From Candidatus Thorarchaeota archaeon (GTDB lineage Archaea; Asgardarchaeota; Thorarchaeia; Thorarchaeales; Thorarchaeaceae): a stretch of DNA of 64,000 nt. Each line of letters opens with the position of its first letter. The first letter of the stretch is position 1. Both the position numbers and the translations under genes were made by a program. The DNA lies in NCBI GenBank assembly GCA_021498125.1, contig JAIZWL010000001.1, positions 62,001-126,000 of the forward strand, given 5' to 3'. The notes under the pieces were generated by a model, which was not told the origin of the DNA, searched no databases, and saw nothing but the letters and a program-made list of their open reading frames with translations. Positions 22,512 through 31,667 of the stretch are shown here, piece after piece.

Positions 22512-23822
22512 TTAATGGTTTCGTACTGGAACAGTACCCACCGTTCCCGGGTCTACGGAGATATCTCCATCTCTATAGACAATAGTCCCCTCTGTAATCG
22601 TTATGACTGGTCGTGCTCTCACAAGGGTACCCTCAAACGGAGTGACCTTTGCCTTTGAGAAGAATCTACTTCCCTCTATCTTGTATTCTTCTTGCGCGAC
22701 AACAACAATATCTGCGTCAAATCCCGGTTTCAGTTGGCCTTTCCCCTGTATTCCAACTATCTCTGTGGGTCGCTGGCAGCATGCTCTCAGATACGTTTCC
22801 CAAGGTAATTTTCCTTCAAAGACTGCTGTAAGTAGCAAGGGTACCGAGGTCTCAAGTCCCGGTATTCCTGAAGATGCTTTCAAAAATGCCTCTTTTTTCT
22901 CACTCATTGTATGTGGTGCATGATCCGAGCCAATCGTATCTATTCCATTGTCTTGAAGTAAAAAGGTCCATAGCCTCTTTGTATTCGTTGGGTCTCTGAG
23001 AGGTGGAAGCATCTTTGCAGTTCCGTCAGAAAAATCAAACATCTCCTTGTTGAGAAAGAGATGATGTGGAGTGACCTCTCCTGTTATGGGAATCTGTGTT
23101 TTCTCCTTGCTCACAATCTCCGCTGCTGTGGCACAGCTTATGTGGCATACATGAAGTGTTCCCCCGACCTGGTGAATGGCATCTACAACGCGTTGAACCG
23201 CAAGAGCCTCCTTGGTGCAATTATGTAGTTTCATAAACTCCTCTATTGTCTTAGGTTCTGTCGAGTCGTTTGGTACGTCGGGGTGCACTAATAATGGGAT
23301 ACTAAATCTGTGAGATATCTCCAAGCACTCTTTGATTCGGCTTGAATTATATATGGTGTTCGTGAGCGGCGCGTGAGGATAGACCTTAACACCCAAAATA
23401 TCTGAGACCATTTCCGAATCGAATGATGTGGCGTCTTCCGGAACTCCTGCATAAAATCCTATGTTGACTATGTTCATGCTTCTTGCTCGTTCGATCTTTT
23501 CTTGCAGCACATCTCTGTCTAGTACTGGTGGTCTTGAGTTCGGCATATCCACGACTGTGGTGACTCCTCCTGCAGCTGCAGCACGAGACCCGCTCTCGTA
23601 GTCCTCCTTGGCGGTCTGATTTAGATCCCTCATATGAACATGAATGTCTATCATGCCTGGCAATATGTATTGGCCCTTACAGTCTATACTCTCTTGTGCC
23701 GTTGGTTCTAGACCGCTCTGATAGATTCCCTGTATTTTTCTGCCAGTAATTCCTACGGATCGGATGACAGGTGTTCCCTGCTGAATCACTAATCCATTTT
23801 TTAATAAAAGATCAACACCCAA
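22512..23822 (-). CDS. pyrC: Dihydroorotase
   Basis: Zinc amidohydrolase that forms dihydroorotate in pyrimidine synthesis. The 436-residue product has DIHVHMRD (metal His and carbamoyl-aspartate binding Arg), GVTTVVDMPNSRPP, VCHISCATAAEIV, GEVTPHHLFL and TIGSDHAPHT. This order matches class I dihydroorotases. The position expected for the carboxylated Lys reads VKVYPHAP, so Lys is kept. PyrI, the ATCase regulatory chain, is at 59825-60310, so pyrimidine genes are scattered. Confidence 0.94.
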   Translation of the reverse strand: MGVDLLLKNGLVIQQGTPVIRSVGITGRKIQGIYQSGLEPTAQESIDCKGQYILPGMIDIHVHMRDLNQTAKEDYESGSRAAAAGGVTTVVDMPNSRPPVLDRDVLQEKIERARSMNIVNIGFYAGVPEDATSFDSEMVSDILGVKVYPHAPLTNTIYNSSRIKECLEISHRFSIPLLVHPDVPNDSTEPKTIEEFMKLHNCTKEALAVQRVVDAIHQVGGTLHVCHISCATAAEIVSKEKTQIPITGEVTPHHLFLNKEMFDFSDGTAKMLPPLRDPTNTKRLWTFLLQDNGIDTIGSDHAPHTMSEKKEAFLKASSGIPGLETSVPLLLTAVFEGKLPWETYLRACCQRPTEIVGIQGKGQLKPGFDADIVVVAQEEYKIEGSRFFSKAKVTPFEGTLVRARPVITITEGTIVYRDGDISVDPGTVGTVPVRNH

Positions 23823-23867
23823 TTCGAATCACGGCCAAGAGTATGAAGAGGAGTATTCTCTTCCTCC

Positions 23868-24683
23868 TCATTCATTGTTTGGCAATCTAAACTTGTTGGC
23901 AACAAACTTTGCGATGTCCGTTGTACTGATGATTCCGACCAGCTTGTTTCCTTCTTCAACCACTGGGACTGTATTGACGGTTGTGTCAAGCATTATTTGA
24001 GCAGCATCAGCAATTGTGGCATCAGCTGGAATAAGTGGTGGTTGTTGCAACATGGCATCTACTACTCTCAGTTGTCGTATCTGGTTGGCCCGATGCTTAT
24101 CCGGCACCTCGACACTGAACTTGGCCATCGCTGTAGCAATCATCTTCTCAGTAAGAAGACCTAGCACTCGTTGCCCATCCACAACTGGCATGCCTGAAAA
24201 TCCTGATGTCAATAAATCTGATCTTGCTTTAATGAGGCGTTCTACGGGGTTGACAATGAGAATATTCTCTGAGGTCATCAAGTCTTTTACTCCAATGTCC
24301 TTAAACTTGGTCATGAGTGGGAGTAATTCTCTTTTAGTCACTACTCCTACTAGGCCCTTCTCATCATCTACTACAGGGCAGCCGCTCATTCCTCTCTCGA
24401 CCATTAAATTGGCAACTTCATCGACCTCGTCGTCAGGGGTGACTGTGATCACCATATCTGACATAGCAGATGAAACATGTAATCTTCCGATGGAAACCGC
24501 TACTACTTTACTGACCCCGAGGCGATCTGCAATATCCGCATAGGTCAAAATTCCTCTTACTTCGTCATTCTCGGTCACTATTAATCTATCAACACGTTTT
24601 CTGTCCAGTAATTCCATTGCATAAGATAGACGTTGGTCTTTATCTATTGTAACTGGTTCTACCATAATCTGACTGACTTTCAA
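23868..24683 (-). CDS. Four-CBS-domain protein
   Basis: 271 residues made almost entirely of four CBS repeats, each with the GI/GVVTxxDI-type end: RGILTYADIADRL, GVVTKRELL, LGLLTEKMI and VGIISTTDIAKFV. CBS pairs bind adenine nucleotides and usually gate a partner protein. No catalytic or DNA-binding domain is fused, so it probably regulates in trans. Start is TTG at 24683 with GGAGG upstream. A two-CBS protein with a zinc ribbon is encoded just upstream. Confidence 0.9.
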   Translation of the reverse strand: MKVSQIMVEPVTIDKDQRLSYAMELLDRKRVDRLIVTENDEVRGILTYADIADRLGVSKVVAVSIGRLHVSSAMSDMVITVTPDDEVDEVANLMVERGMSGCPVVDDEKGLVGVVTKRELLPLMTKFKDIGVKDLMTSENILIVNPVERLIKARSDLLTSGFSGMPVVDGQRVLGLLTEKMIATAMAKFSVEVPDKHRANQIRQLRVVDAMLQQPPLIPADATIADAAQIMLDTTVNTVPVVEEGNKLVGIISTTDIAKFVANKFRLPNNE

Positions 24684-24735
24684 CTTGGTACCTCCTATTG
24701 GTTGTTAACTGTATTTTCTCTACTTCTTGTCCGCT

Positions 24736-25308
24736 CTACTGGCGGCAGGCCTCGCAGACATATTTACCATTCTCCAAGACTAGATCTGTGGAGTATTCAC
24801 CACAGATATCACAAATTCCCCCATATGCCACAAGCTCATCTTCTTCTTCCTCTGAGAGTGGTCTTGGTGTGGGTTCGCCTTTCAATCGAAGTGATTCGGA
24901 AAGAACATCGATTAGTTCAGGGGACCATTTCAAAATATCTCTTGATGTGATTATTCCTGCGAGTGAGTCGTTTTTGAGAACAATAACCCGTCGTATGCCA
25001 CTTCTTGCCATTACTCTCATTGTATCTGTTAATGCTGTGTCTGGAGTGACATGTATCAATGGGGACGACATGATCTCTCTGGCTTGGGTTGTTTTTGGGT
25101 CTGCTTCCTTTGCAATCACACGTCTTACAATGTCTGCTTCGGTGATAATTCCTACAGCACGTTGTTTATCGACGATTATGACCGACCCGATATCCATCTT
25201 TGCCATCACTTTTGCGGCATCTAGTGCAGTGGCATCCGGTGTAATGGTGATTACATTTACAGCCATTATGTCCCTGACAGACATATTGTGAGAAGGATTC
25301 GACATCAT
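24736..25308 (-). CDS. Two-CBS-domain protein with C-terminal zinc ribbon
   Basis: 190 residues: CBS 1 (about 8-65, ending VGIITEADIVRRV), CBS 2 (about 74-130, ending AGIITSRDILKWS), then an acidic linker and a rubredoxin-like zinc site CDIC...CEAC at the C-terminus. This architecture is common in archaea, and the ligand and partner are usually unknown. It is in the same direction as the four-CBS gene 52 bp downstream, and the pair may be one transcript. Confidence 0.88.
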   Translation of the reverse strand: MMSNPSHNMSVRDIMAVNVITITPDATALDAAKVMAKMDIGSVIIVDKQRAVGIITEADIVRRVIAKEADPKTTQAREIMSSPLIHVTPDTALTDTMRVMARSGIRRVIVLKNDSLAGIITSRDILKWSPELIDVLSESLRLKGEPTPRPLSEEEEDELVAYGGICDICGEYSTDLVLENGKYVCEACRQ

Positions 25309-25428
25309 ATAGACCTCTATCGATTAGAGATTGCATGGGGCCCCAAGACATTGAAGGGGTTTCCCCTAATATTAAAACTCCGTTGTGTGATTAAAAACCT
25401 TGTCGAGTTGTCATAAAGAGGCGCACTT

Positions 25429-27444
25429 CTATTCATGACTGATGATTTTTCCATCTCCTGACGGGAGCACACGCATCATATCCTCTTGTGGTATTTCCAA
25501 GATATTCGGTCGTACTGTTTCAGGGGCTTTTCTGACCAGAGCGGTGATGATTTCTTTTACAAGCTTCCCCTTCTTGATGTTTCCCGGGGCCACCTGTACT
25601 AAATAATCAGTATGGGCTGATATTGCTGAAGGCGGGCCCGCCATTGGCATTGTCTCCCCCTCTTCAATAATGATCCCTACCGCTAGTTCAACAGGCACAG
25701 ACTTGACATAGTTCTTTGTGCCATAGATCATGACTGCACCAGTCGGAAGATATTCTCCTGATGGTGGTGTAAAGCTGACTTGTTCGGGATTGACCCAATA
25801 CGCATCACCTGCTGAGAGGCCATCTTGCCATGCACGTGAGTACGTCACCGCAAATTGAGCTGCCTCTTTTATGGTCTGTTCTCCAGGTGGTTCTTCTGGA
25901 ACCTTGATGACTGTGTAGGGGGCGCCGTGTAATGCCGCATGCAGAAAGATGTCATTTGGGCCTAGGTGACGTTTTGCCAGCTGTTCGTTGGTCTTTGCAT
26001 CACGCCCTCCCAAGATCAAAAACCCCTCTGAAGAACGGAACCATCTGAACTTCTCAAACCATTTTCTCTTTCTTCGTTTAACTGGCCTTGTGATAGTCTG
26101 TTTGATCTCGACGGAATCAAGCTTCTCCAGCTTCGCTTTAGTCTTCTCGATTTGTTTCATGGCGCCCTTGACTTTCTTCTCTGCTTTCTTTGCTAATTCA
26201 TACAGTCTTGAGCCATTATCTTGAGCACTAAGTCGTATATCTAATCTTACCTCAACTCCGCGCAAATCCACTACTATTTGAGCTTGAGATGGAATTATCT
26301 TTTTGATAATCTGTGCAGTTGTATTACCTGATTTTTTCCCCTCTTCAATTCGTGAGATGATCTCGTCCCATGACAGTCCGCTGGTTCTGGCTTGTGTAAT
26401 GGTCTGTAAAACCTCCTGAACTATCTGAAAATTGGCATAGATGGTCTCGCCAATTATTCTTGACTCCTCAGCTTTCCGTTCAAGGGACGAAATTCCTTCC
26501 TGTTGTTTTTCTATGATTCTGAGAAGTTTTCTCCGTTCTTTGGCCAACAAATCCTCCTTTTCATCCGGCTCTAGTTCGGCCTCACTCACCCCATAATATT
26601 CGTCAATGGTCTGGCTAAATGTTTCATATATCTGTGCAGGGTAGTCTTTGAACATCTCAAAATCAAATGGGACAAATGCAAGATTATCGGGTTCCTCATC
26701 TTCTGACTCTTCTTCAAATACGATACGTGGTTTCTCAACTCCTCCTTGAAGACGTGTGCTGAATTTTCTAACGCCTTCAACAAGATCCACAAATGAACTA
26801 GAATCAAGTTCAGACACTTTTGCTGTGGGTGCAACCTCTGCAAGAGCACAGATCTCTTCACAACTGAGTGCATCTAGATTGAGCCTGCTGGCGAGCGTCC
26901 TGACAACATTTGAATGCGAATCCGCAATAATCTCAGGTAGTTTATCTGCATCGATGTCAAAGATATCCACGCCTCGTGGCGGCGGAAACTGATAGATTGC
27001 CTTTGGGACTATATCTCGATCTCTCATTTTTTTGTAACGCTGGGCAACAAATATTCTATCTTCAGTGTCTAAAAGTAGAATATTTCCGGCGCCAAAAAGT
27101 TCTGTGACGACCTTGTACCTATCGTCGCCATCTTCTATCTCAAGAGTGATGATCCTGTCAAGATCATGCTGCTTGATTTTTACAATCTTTTTCTCACGAA
27201 GGTATTTTCTCAACACAGAAATGAACTTTGGCGGATTCCGTGGAGCAGCCCTTCGGTATTCGGTTAGATGAATTCTCCGTCCTGGTTCGATTAATAATTG
27301 GGTGGTGCCGCCTCCCGGCTTGTATATTTTGAGCACAAATACTGGACCATACTGGTATACATTCTTGATAAACGCACCCTGTGCCGTCTCTTTGATCTCG
27401 GGAAGAATCATTCGGATGTCGATATTGCTCATCGTATCTTTCAT
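25429..27444 (-). CDS. rqcH: RqcH/NEMF (Rqc2) homolog, NFACT family
   Basis: Ribosome quality-control factor that binds 50S/60S-peptidyl-tRNA after stalling and recruits Ala-tRNA (and Thr-tRNA in yeast) to tail the nascent chain. The order is NFACT-N (IDIRMILPEIKE onward), with the Asp-Arg pair in DLDRIITLEI matching the tail-synthesis motif. A central coiled coil follows (about 330-480), then the NFACT-R domain with KWFEKFRWFRSSEGFLILGGRDAKTN-type sequence. Near 670 residues. The frame opens at 27510, but ATG 27444 or 27432 begins the conserved N-terminus. Confidence 0.92.
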   Translation of the reverse strand: MKDTMSNIDIRMILPEIKETAQGAFIKNVYQYGPVFVLKIYKPGGGTTQLLIEPGRRIHLTEYRRAAPRNPPKFISVLRKYLREKKIVKIKQHDLDRIITLEIEDGDDRYKVVTELFGAGNILLLDTEDRIFVAQRYKKMRDRDIVPKAIYQFPPPRGVDIFDIDADKLPEIIADSHSNVVRTLASRLNLDALSCEEICALAEVAPTAKVSELDSSSFVDLVEGVRKFSTRLQGGVEKPRIVFEEESEDEEPDNLAFVPFDFEMFKDYPAQIYETFSQTIDEYYGVSEAELEPDEKEDLLAKERRKLLRIIEKQQEGISSLERKAEESRIIGETIYANFQIVQEVLQTITQARTSGLSWDEIISRIEEGKKSGNTTAQIIKKIIPSQAQIVVDLRGVEVRLDIRLSAQDNGSRLYELAKKAEKKVKGAMKQIEKTKAKLEKLDSVEIKQTITRPVKRRKRKWFEKFRWFRSSEGFLILGGRDAKTNEQLAKRHLGPNDIFLHAALHGAPYTVIKVPEEPPGEQTIKEAAQFAVTYSRAWQDGLSAGDAYWVNPEQVSFTPPSGEYLPTGAVMIYGTKNYVKSVPVELAVGIIIEEGETMPMAGPPSAISAHTDYLVQVAPGNIKKGKLVKEIITALVRKAPETVRPNILEIPQEDMMRVLPSGDGKIISHE

Positions 27445-27522
27445 TGTCACTTTTTTGATGACCGAGTCTTTTATAACGTAAGCGATTGACGACCATAATG
27501 AACTGTTCACTGGTGAAGAAAT

Positions 27523-27873
27523 ATGGGGCCACTTAAGAGCTTCTTCAAGACGCTATTCAAGAGATGGCAAGATAAGCCAAAAGATCAGTCATTCTATGTC
27601 AAGATGTTCTTTGCGTTAATCAGCTCGATTGTCTGTGGTCTCTATGGTACTGCATTTGCTGGCATTCGTGGTGTGATGTTCGGTTTTCTGGTGTATGTAC
27701 TATCACTCTATGTTATTGTCTATCTTCTAGAAATCGATCCTGCTGATCTTGGAGGCCGTACAAATCTGATCAAGGATGGGATATTCTCATACCTTCTCTT
27801 GTGGTTGCTACTCTGGACCCTCATCTATGGCTTTGTTGCACCACTCTCAATATACACTCCACTACCATTGTAA
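27523..27873 (+). CDS. Small three-helix membrane protein, EMC6/Rab5ip-like
   Basis: 116 residues with a short basic cytosolic N-terminus (FKTLFKRWQDKPKD), then three hydrophobic segments at about 27-47, 50-70 and 86-108. The first two are a tight Gly-rich hairpin (SSIVCGLYGTAFAGIRG), and the third reads GIFSYLLLWLLLWTLIYGFV. Eukaryotic EMC6 has the same plan and a very similar last helix (Gly-x-Phe-x-Tyr then Phe-Trp...Leu-Tyr-Gly). EMC6 works with EMC3 in the ER membrane insertase. The similarity was judged by eye. It is divergent from rqcH by 78 bp. Confidence 0.55.
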   Translation: MGPLKSFFKTLFKRWQDKPKDQSFYVKMFFALISSIVCGLYGTAFAGIRGVMFGFLVYVLSLYVIVYLLEIDPADLGGRTNLIKDGIFSYLLLWLLLWTLIYGFVAPLSIYTPLPL

Positions 27874-27995
27874 GGCCTCTGAGAGCATTGTGAACATCAC
27901 AACCTCGCTCGTGCAACCGTTGCGAATCACGCAACTCTTAATAGGTTTCGAATACTCAGGCTGCATACTACTTTCTCGACAAGGATGTCCCTGAT

Positions 27996-28484
27996 ATGGA
28001 TGAGCTCGATAAAAAAATAATCCGTATTTTACAGCGTGACGCTCGTCTTCCATTTACTAAGATTGCAAAAGAACTTGATCAACCTGATACAACAGTGCAT
28101 TTTCGTACTCGTCGACTTCTCAAGGCCGGAGTAATCACAAGGTTTAGTGCTCTTGTGAATCCACCTGCGCTTGGTTTCACCGTTTCAGCTCTTCTGAAAA
28201 TTCAGATTGGAGGTCACATACTGCCTGAGATCAGTCTGGAACGTACGCAAAGCTTTGCGGAAGAACTTGGTATGCGCTCTGACTTTTGTTGGGTCGCGAT
28301 AAGTGAAGAGCCCATGACAATCTATGCTCTTATGTTGGCAGAGGACGATTCATCTTTACAGCAGCAGGTCGAGGAGTTACGTAAACGTCCTGATGTTTCG
28401 AATGTTGGAACGACTCTTATTCATACTATCACCAAGGGTGGGGAATTGACTGGTGGAGAGATATTGGGTGGTGATGACCAATGA
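27996..28484 (+). CDS. Lrp/AsnC family transcription regulator
   Basis: 162 residues: an N-terminal helix-turn-helix of Lrp type (LDKKIIRILQRDARLPFTKIAKELDQPDTTVHFRTRRLLKAGVI, described by motif order) and a C-terminal RAM-like domain. The HTH identifies the family confidently, while the effector domain is divergent. Its stop overlaps the next gene's start by 4 bp, so it may control or pair with the KaiC-like ATPase. Confidence 0.85.
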   Translation: MDELDKKIIRILQRDARLPFTKIAKELDQPDTTVHFRTRRLLKAGVITRFSALVNPPALGFTVSALLKIQIGGHILPEISLERTQSFAEELGMRSDFCWVAISEEPMTIYALMLAEDDSSLQQQVEELRKRPDVSNVGTTLIHTITKGGELTGGEILGGDDQ

Positions 28485-29200
28485 GTCGAGTCAGAACGGG
28501 CATTCCTGGATTCGATAATCTCGTTGATGGTGGTTTAGTTCCCGGCAGTGTGACTATGATAGTTGGGCCTCATGGTTCTGGAAAGTCCATTTTTGGTCTC
28601 CAATATCTCTATGCTGGAGCCATTCAATTTGAAGAGCCCGGAATTCTGGTGACTCTCGAGACTCGTCCTGCTGATATTCGACGCGCAGCTGTAAGTTTCG
28701 GATGGGATATCGAATTGGCTGAAGCGAGCAAGGGACTTGTGATAATTGACGCCGCGTCAAACAAGGCGGGATTACCCACCTCTGAAAGTCATGCTCTTCG
28801 GCGAGGTTTTGATATGGCAAATTTGGCCGAAGAGATCTATATCACAACAAAAGAGATCAACGCCAAACGTTTGGTCATCGATAGCTTGTATGGTCTTGGC
28901 CTGCGTTTTACTGATCCACTTGAAGTCAGAACTGAAGTCTTTCGACTAAGTGCATTATTGAATGAACTGGGTCTGACATCTCTTCTCCTCTCCGAGTCGG
29001 GAATGTCTGATCCTACGAATCGTATTCCTGAGGGGCAATTTGTTCCGCAGGGCCTTATTCTGTTTCGTATTAATGAAACCCGTGGTTCATTTCATAGAAG
29101 TCTTCTAGTATGGAAGTTGCAATATTCGTCGCATTCGATGAACTGGCACCAGTTTTTCATAGAGGCCGATGGATTTCATGTAGGCGCAGTTGAAAAATGA
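28481..29200 (+). CDS. KaiC-like RecA-superfamily ATPase
   Basis: 239 residues with a single RecA/KaiC domain. GIPGFDNLVDGGLVPGS is the typical entry, GPHGSGKS (about 29-36) the Walker A, and RLVIDSLYGLG the Walker B. Archaea carry many such single-domain proteins acting in signalling or DNA transactions; this one lacks a second domain and an evident autophosphorylation Ser/Thr pair. Translational coupling with the Lrp-type gene suggests joint function. Confidence 0.85.
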   Translation: MSRVRTGIPGFDNLVDGGLVPGSVTMIVGPHGSGKSIFGLQYLYAGAIQFEEPGILVTLETRPADIRRAAVSFGWDIELAEASKGLVIIDAASNKAGLPTSESHALRRGFDMANLAEEIYITTKEINAKRLVIDSLYGLGLRFTDPLEVRTEVFRLSALLNELGLTSLLLSESGMSDPTNRIPEGQFVPQGLILFRINETRGSFHRSLLVWKLQYSSHSMNWHQFFIEADGFHVGAVEK

Positions 29201-29252
29201 CCAGTCTGAAACCGAAAAGGCAAACTACTTCTCCGATCAATTGATAGGGTCT

Positions 29253-29741
29253 CTAGAGCAGTAGTGATAGCATCTGGATGCAAAGATATGCTATGAGCAT
29301 AAATGGAACTAATGGCGTCCGATCATGTTGTGTTGATCTCTTTGTCCGGGAATATGTTGATGCGAGAATCAGTATCAGAACGACCATCATTCCTGTTCCC
29401 ACTAATCCTTCTATTATGAAGTCGTCCCATACCACAAATACGAGCCCCGGACTGGTGATGCTTACGAATAGTAGGATCTTGACATCAGCTCCTCCTAAAG
29501 ATCCTATTCTATATAGCACTAGGACAAACCACAACATTAGAACGATTGCAAAGAGATGAATCCACAGTTCTATGAAAATTTGTCCCGTCAAGGTAATGAG
29601 CATACAACCGACCACTATACTGGCCATGGTATATCTGTTTGACACACGCCTGTATCTTAGGTCAAGAATACTAAATGGAATAAGAGCAATGACGACGGTC
29701 AAAAATGACAGTATATGTGGCAGCGACATCTCGATCGGCAA
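29253..29741 (-). CDS. Prepilin/pre-archaellin peptidase (A24 family)
   Basis: Membrane aspartyl protease of 162 residues with about six hydrophobic segments. The two catalytic Asp motifs are present: ILDLRYRRVSN near residue 26 and GSLGGADVKIL near residue 86 (GxGD-like, here GGAD). FlaK/PibD-type enzymes cut class III signal peptides of archaellins and pilins. No pilin or archaellin gene is in the window, so the substrate is unknown. It stands alone, divergent from the fumarase genes. Confidence 0.85.
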   Translation of the reverse strand: MPIEMSLPHILSFLTVVIALIPFSILDLRYRRVSNRYTMASIVVGCMLITLTGQIFIELWIHLFAIVLMLWFVLVLYRIGSLGGADVKILLFVSITSPGLVFVVWDDFIIEGLVGTGMMVVLILILASTYSRTKRSTQHDRTPLVPFMLIAYLCIQMLSLLL

Positions 29742-29871
29742 ATTATATGGCCTCGCTTAGTATTCACGGATAGTTCTACTATTTCTATTCGCCTGCTACC
29801 TTATAGTCATCTTCATGTTTGGAGTCAAACAGCAAGACAGATTAAGCTCTCTTGTTGGTGTCTTTACTGTG

Positions 29872-29892
29872 AGCGGGGTGATGTGCCCCGCT
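29872..29892 (+). promoter_or_regulatory. GC-rich hairpin in the fumarase leader
   Basis: AGCGGGG (29872-29878) pairs with CCCCGCT (29886-29892) around TGATGTG. It sits 20 nt before the fumarase alpha start. The upstream gene runs the other way, so it cannot be that gene's terminator; it is a leader structure or a DNA site. Confidence 0.4.
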
Positions 29893-29912
29893 AATGTTTG
29901 CAGAGGCTAATC

Positions 29913-30803
29913 ATGATGAAAGACCCTGCTCAAGTCATACAGGACACTACAGTTCGTTTGCTTCGTAAATCGTCGACTGTTTTGCCTTCAGATGTAGAGA
30001 AGGCCCTACGTGAAGCATACGAACGTGAAACAAATGCAACCGCCAAGACACAGTTCGAGGCCATTCTAAAGAACATCGAGATCGCCCGTAGTGGTATCCC
30101 GATGTGTCAGGACACTGGAATCATGATTTTTTATGTGACGGCCGGTGAAAATTTCCCCTATTTGGGTGAGATTCGTGATGCTCTGACCAAGGCTGTAGTC
30201 AAGGCAACAGCAGAAATCCCCCTTAGGCCCAATGCTGTGAATCCCATTGTCGGAGGGAACTCTGGCAATAACGTCGGTAAAAAAATACCCTGGATCAACT
30301 GGGATATTGTGCCAGGTGACTCTCTTGAGATCACAGCCTTCCCAAAGGGTGGTGGCAGTGAGAATGCTTCTATTGTGGGAATGCTAAAGCCCGGTGTCGG
30401 ATTGACTGGCGTTAAGAAGATGGTCGTTGATAATGCATTGAGTTACATGGGTAAGGCGTGTGCTCCCAACATAATTGGGGTTGGTATCGGAGGCGGGGCT
30501 GATATTGCTATCAAGATTGCAAAGCAGCAGTTGATGCGCCCACTGGATGATCATCACCCTGAGCCGGAAGTGGCAGAGATTGAGAGGGAGATTAAGGAGG
30601 CAATCAACGCGGCAGGAATCGGTCCGATGGGACTTGGTGGGGACACAACAGTGTTGGCCGTAAAGGTCGATTATGCCATGAGGCATCCAGCTAGTCTGCC
30701 TGTTGGAGTGGCGGTACAATGCTGGGCGGCACGACGCAGTACAGCCATCATCTCGAAGGATCTAGATGTGCAATATTTGACACACCCACTGGAGGATGAG
30801 TAA
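29913..30803 (+). CDS. fumA: Class I fumarate hydratase, alpha (N-terminal) subunit
   Basis: Iron-sulfur fumarase subunit that interconverts malate and fumarate. Recognised by SGIPMCQDTGIMIFY (first cluster Cys), GGGSENASIVGMLKPG, GKACAPNIIGVGIGGGADIA (Cys) and GPMGLGGDTTVLAVKVD. At 297 residues it matches the split archaeal form. The frame starts at TTG 29898, but AGAGG before ATG 29913/29916 indicates the real start. The beta subunit follows after one base. The next genes form a fumarate reductase, so malate to succinate is encoded in order. Confidence 0.95.
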   Translation: MMKDPAQVIQDTTVRLLRKSSTVLPSDVEKALREAYERETNATAKTQFEAILKNIEIARSGIPMCQDTGIMIFYVTAGENFPYLGEIRDALTKAVVKATAEIPLRPNAVNPIVGGNSGNNVGKKIPWINWDIVPGDSLEITAFPKGGGSENASIVGMLKPGVGLTGVKKMVVDNALSYMGKACAPNIIGVGIGGGADIAIKIAKQQLMRPLDDHHPEPEVAEIEREIKEAINAAGIGPMGLGGDTTVLAVKVDYAMRHPASLPVGVAVQCWAARRSTAIISKDLDVQYLTHPLEDE

Positions 30804-30804
30804 A

Positions 30805-31413
30805 ATGGCGGAGTATCATTTCACGACCCCTATCTCCGAAGAGGATGCTCGCAAACTCAAAGTTGGCGATATCGTCTATGTTTCCGGAGAGCATGTATAT
30901 ACCGCTCGTGATGAGGCTCATCAACGGGCCTTAGAACTCTTTGACGAAGGTAAACAACCGCCTGTCGATTTTGAGGGTAGTGTTGTCTATCATGTTGGGC
31001 CTGTTGCATGGCAAAAGAATGGCAAGTGGGAGATCGTTTCTGCTGGTCCTACCACAAGCATTCGTATGGAACTCTTTGAGGACGAGTTTCTTAGGAAGTA
31101 TAAGGCACGCATTATCATTGGTAAAGGTGGCATGGGGCCAAAGACCCTTGCAGCCCTCAAGGAAGTTGGGGCTGTCTACTGTAGCTTTACTGGCGGATGT
31201 GGTGCACTTGCAGCTAAAGGTCTCAAAGAAGTACGTGCATATGAGTGGCAAGATCTCGGGATGCCTGAGGCGCTCTGGGTAATTACTGCTGAAGAGTTCG
31301 GGCCTCTACTTGTGACTATGGACTCTCACGGGAATAGTCTACATGACGAGATGGACAAGAAGGTTGCAGCCAAGAAAGATGAAGTATATGCTAAGATTGG
31401 CATACACTCCTAA
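30805..31413 (+). CDS. fumB: Class I fumarate hydratase, beta (C-terminal) subunit
   Basis: Partner of the alpha subunit. Signature stretches are PISEEDARKLKVGDIVYVSG, VYHVGPVA, SAGPTTSIRMELFE, IIIGKGGMG and YCSFTGGCGALAAKG. Length about 202 residues is typical. GGAGG at 30791-30795 favours ATG 30805 over the in-frame ATG 30796, which is only one base past it. A strong hairpin at 31440-31462 follows the stop. Confidence 0.95.
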   Translation: MAEYHFTTPISEEDARKLKVGDIVYVSGEHVYTARDEAHQRALELFDEGKQPPVDFEGSVVYHVGPVAWQKNGKWEIVSAGPTTSIRMELFEDEFLRKYKARIIIGKGGMGPKTLAALKEVGAVYCSFTGGCGALAAKGLKEVRAYEWQDLGMPEALWVITAEEFGPLLVTMDSHGNSLHDEMDKKVAAKKDEVYAKIGIHS

Positions 31414-31439
31414 TTGTCACTACTCACTCCAATTGTGGT

Positions 31440-31462
31440 CTGGCAGGTGTGGAACCTGCCAG
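31440..31462 (+). terminator. Terminator hairpin after the fumarase genes
   Basis: CTGGCAGGT (31440-31448) and ACCTGCCAG (31454-31462) form a perfect 9-bp stem with a 5-nt loop, followed by TGCCTCTTCTTTT. It lies 27 bp after the fumB stop. Confidence 0.6.
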
Positions 31463-31473
31463 TGCCTCTTCTT

Positions 31474-31605
31474 TTAGGATCCTAATGCAGTTGGTGCCTG
31501 AATTGAGATACCAACTAGCAACACCAGTATTAATATAATAATGGCAAATCCGAGCAAGATGTCCCCGATCTTCAGACCTAACCCCTCGGTGGTGGTTTTG
31601 TTCAT
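31474..31605 (-). CDS. Small single-pass membrane protein (43 residues)
   Basis: A short frame read on the minus strand in an otherwise gene-free stretch. ATG at 31605, stop at 31474-31476. The product has a polar start (MNKTTTEGLGLKIGD), one strongly hydrophobic helix at about 16-33 (LLGFAIIILILVLLVG), and a short tail. No RBS is visible, but a TATA-like CAATATATTG about 27 nt before the ATG would fit a leaderless transcript. The family is not recognised; it might be a small subunit or anchor for a neighbouring complex. Confidence 0.45.
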   Translation of the reverse strand: MNKTTTEGLGLKIGDILLGFAIIILILVLLVGISIQAPTALGS

Positions 31606-31667
31606 GTTAGTATTCTAACAGGATTTCAATATATTGATTGACGCGACGAATACAATTCGTGGTTGGT

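Noticed and set aside
31474-31605. Sec61-beta as identity of the 43-residue membrane ORF
   Set aside because: It has one hydrophobic helix but lacks the Gly-rich basic start and the usual pre-helix sequence of archaeal Sec61-beta.
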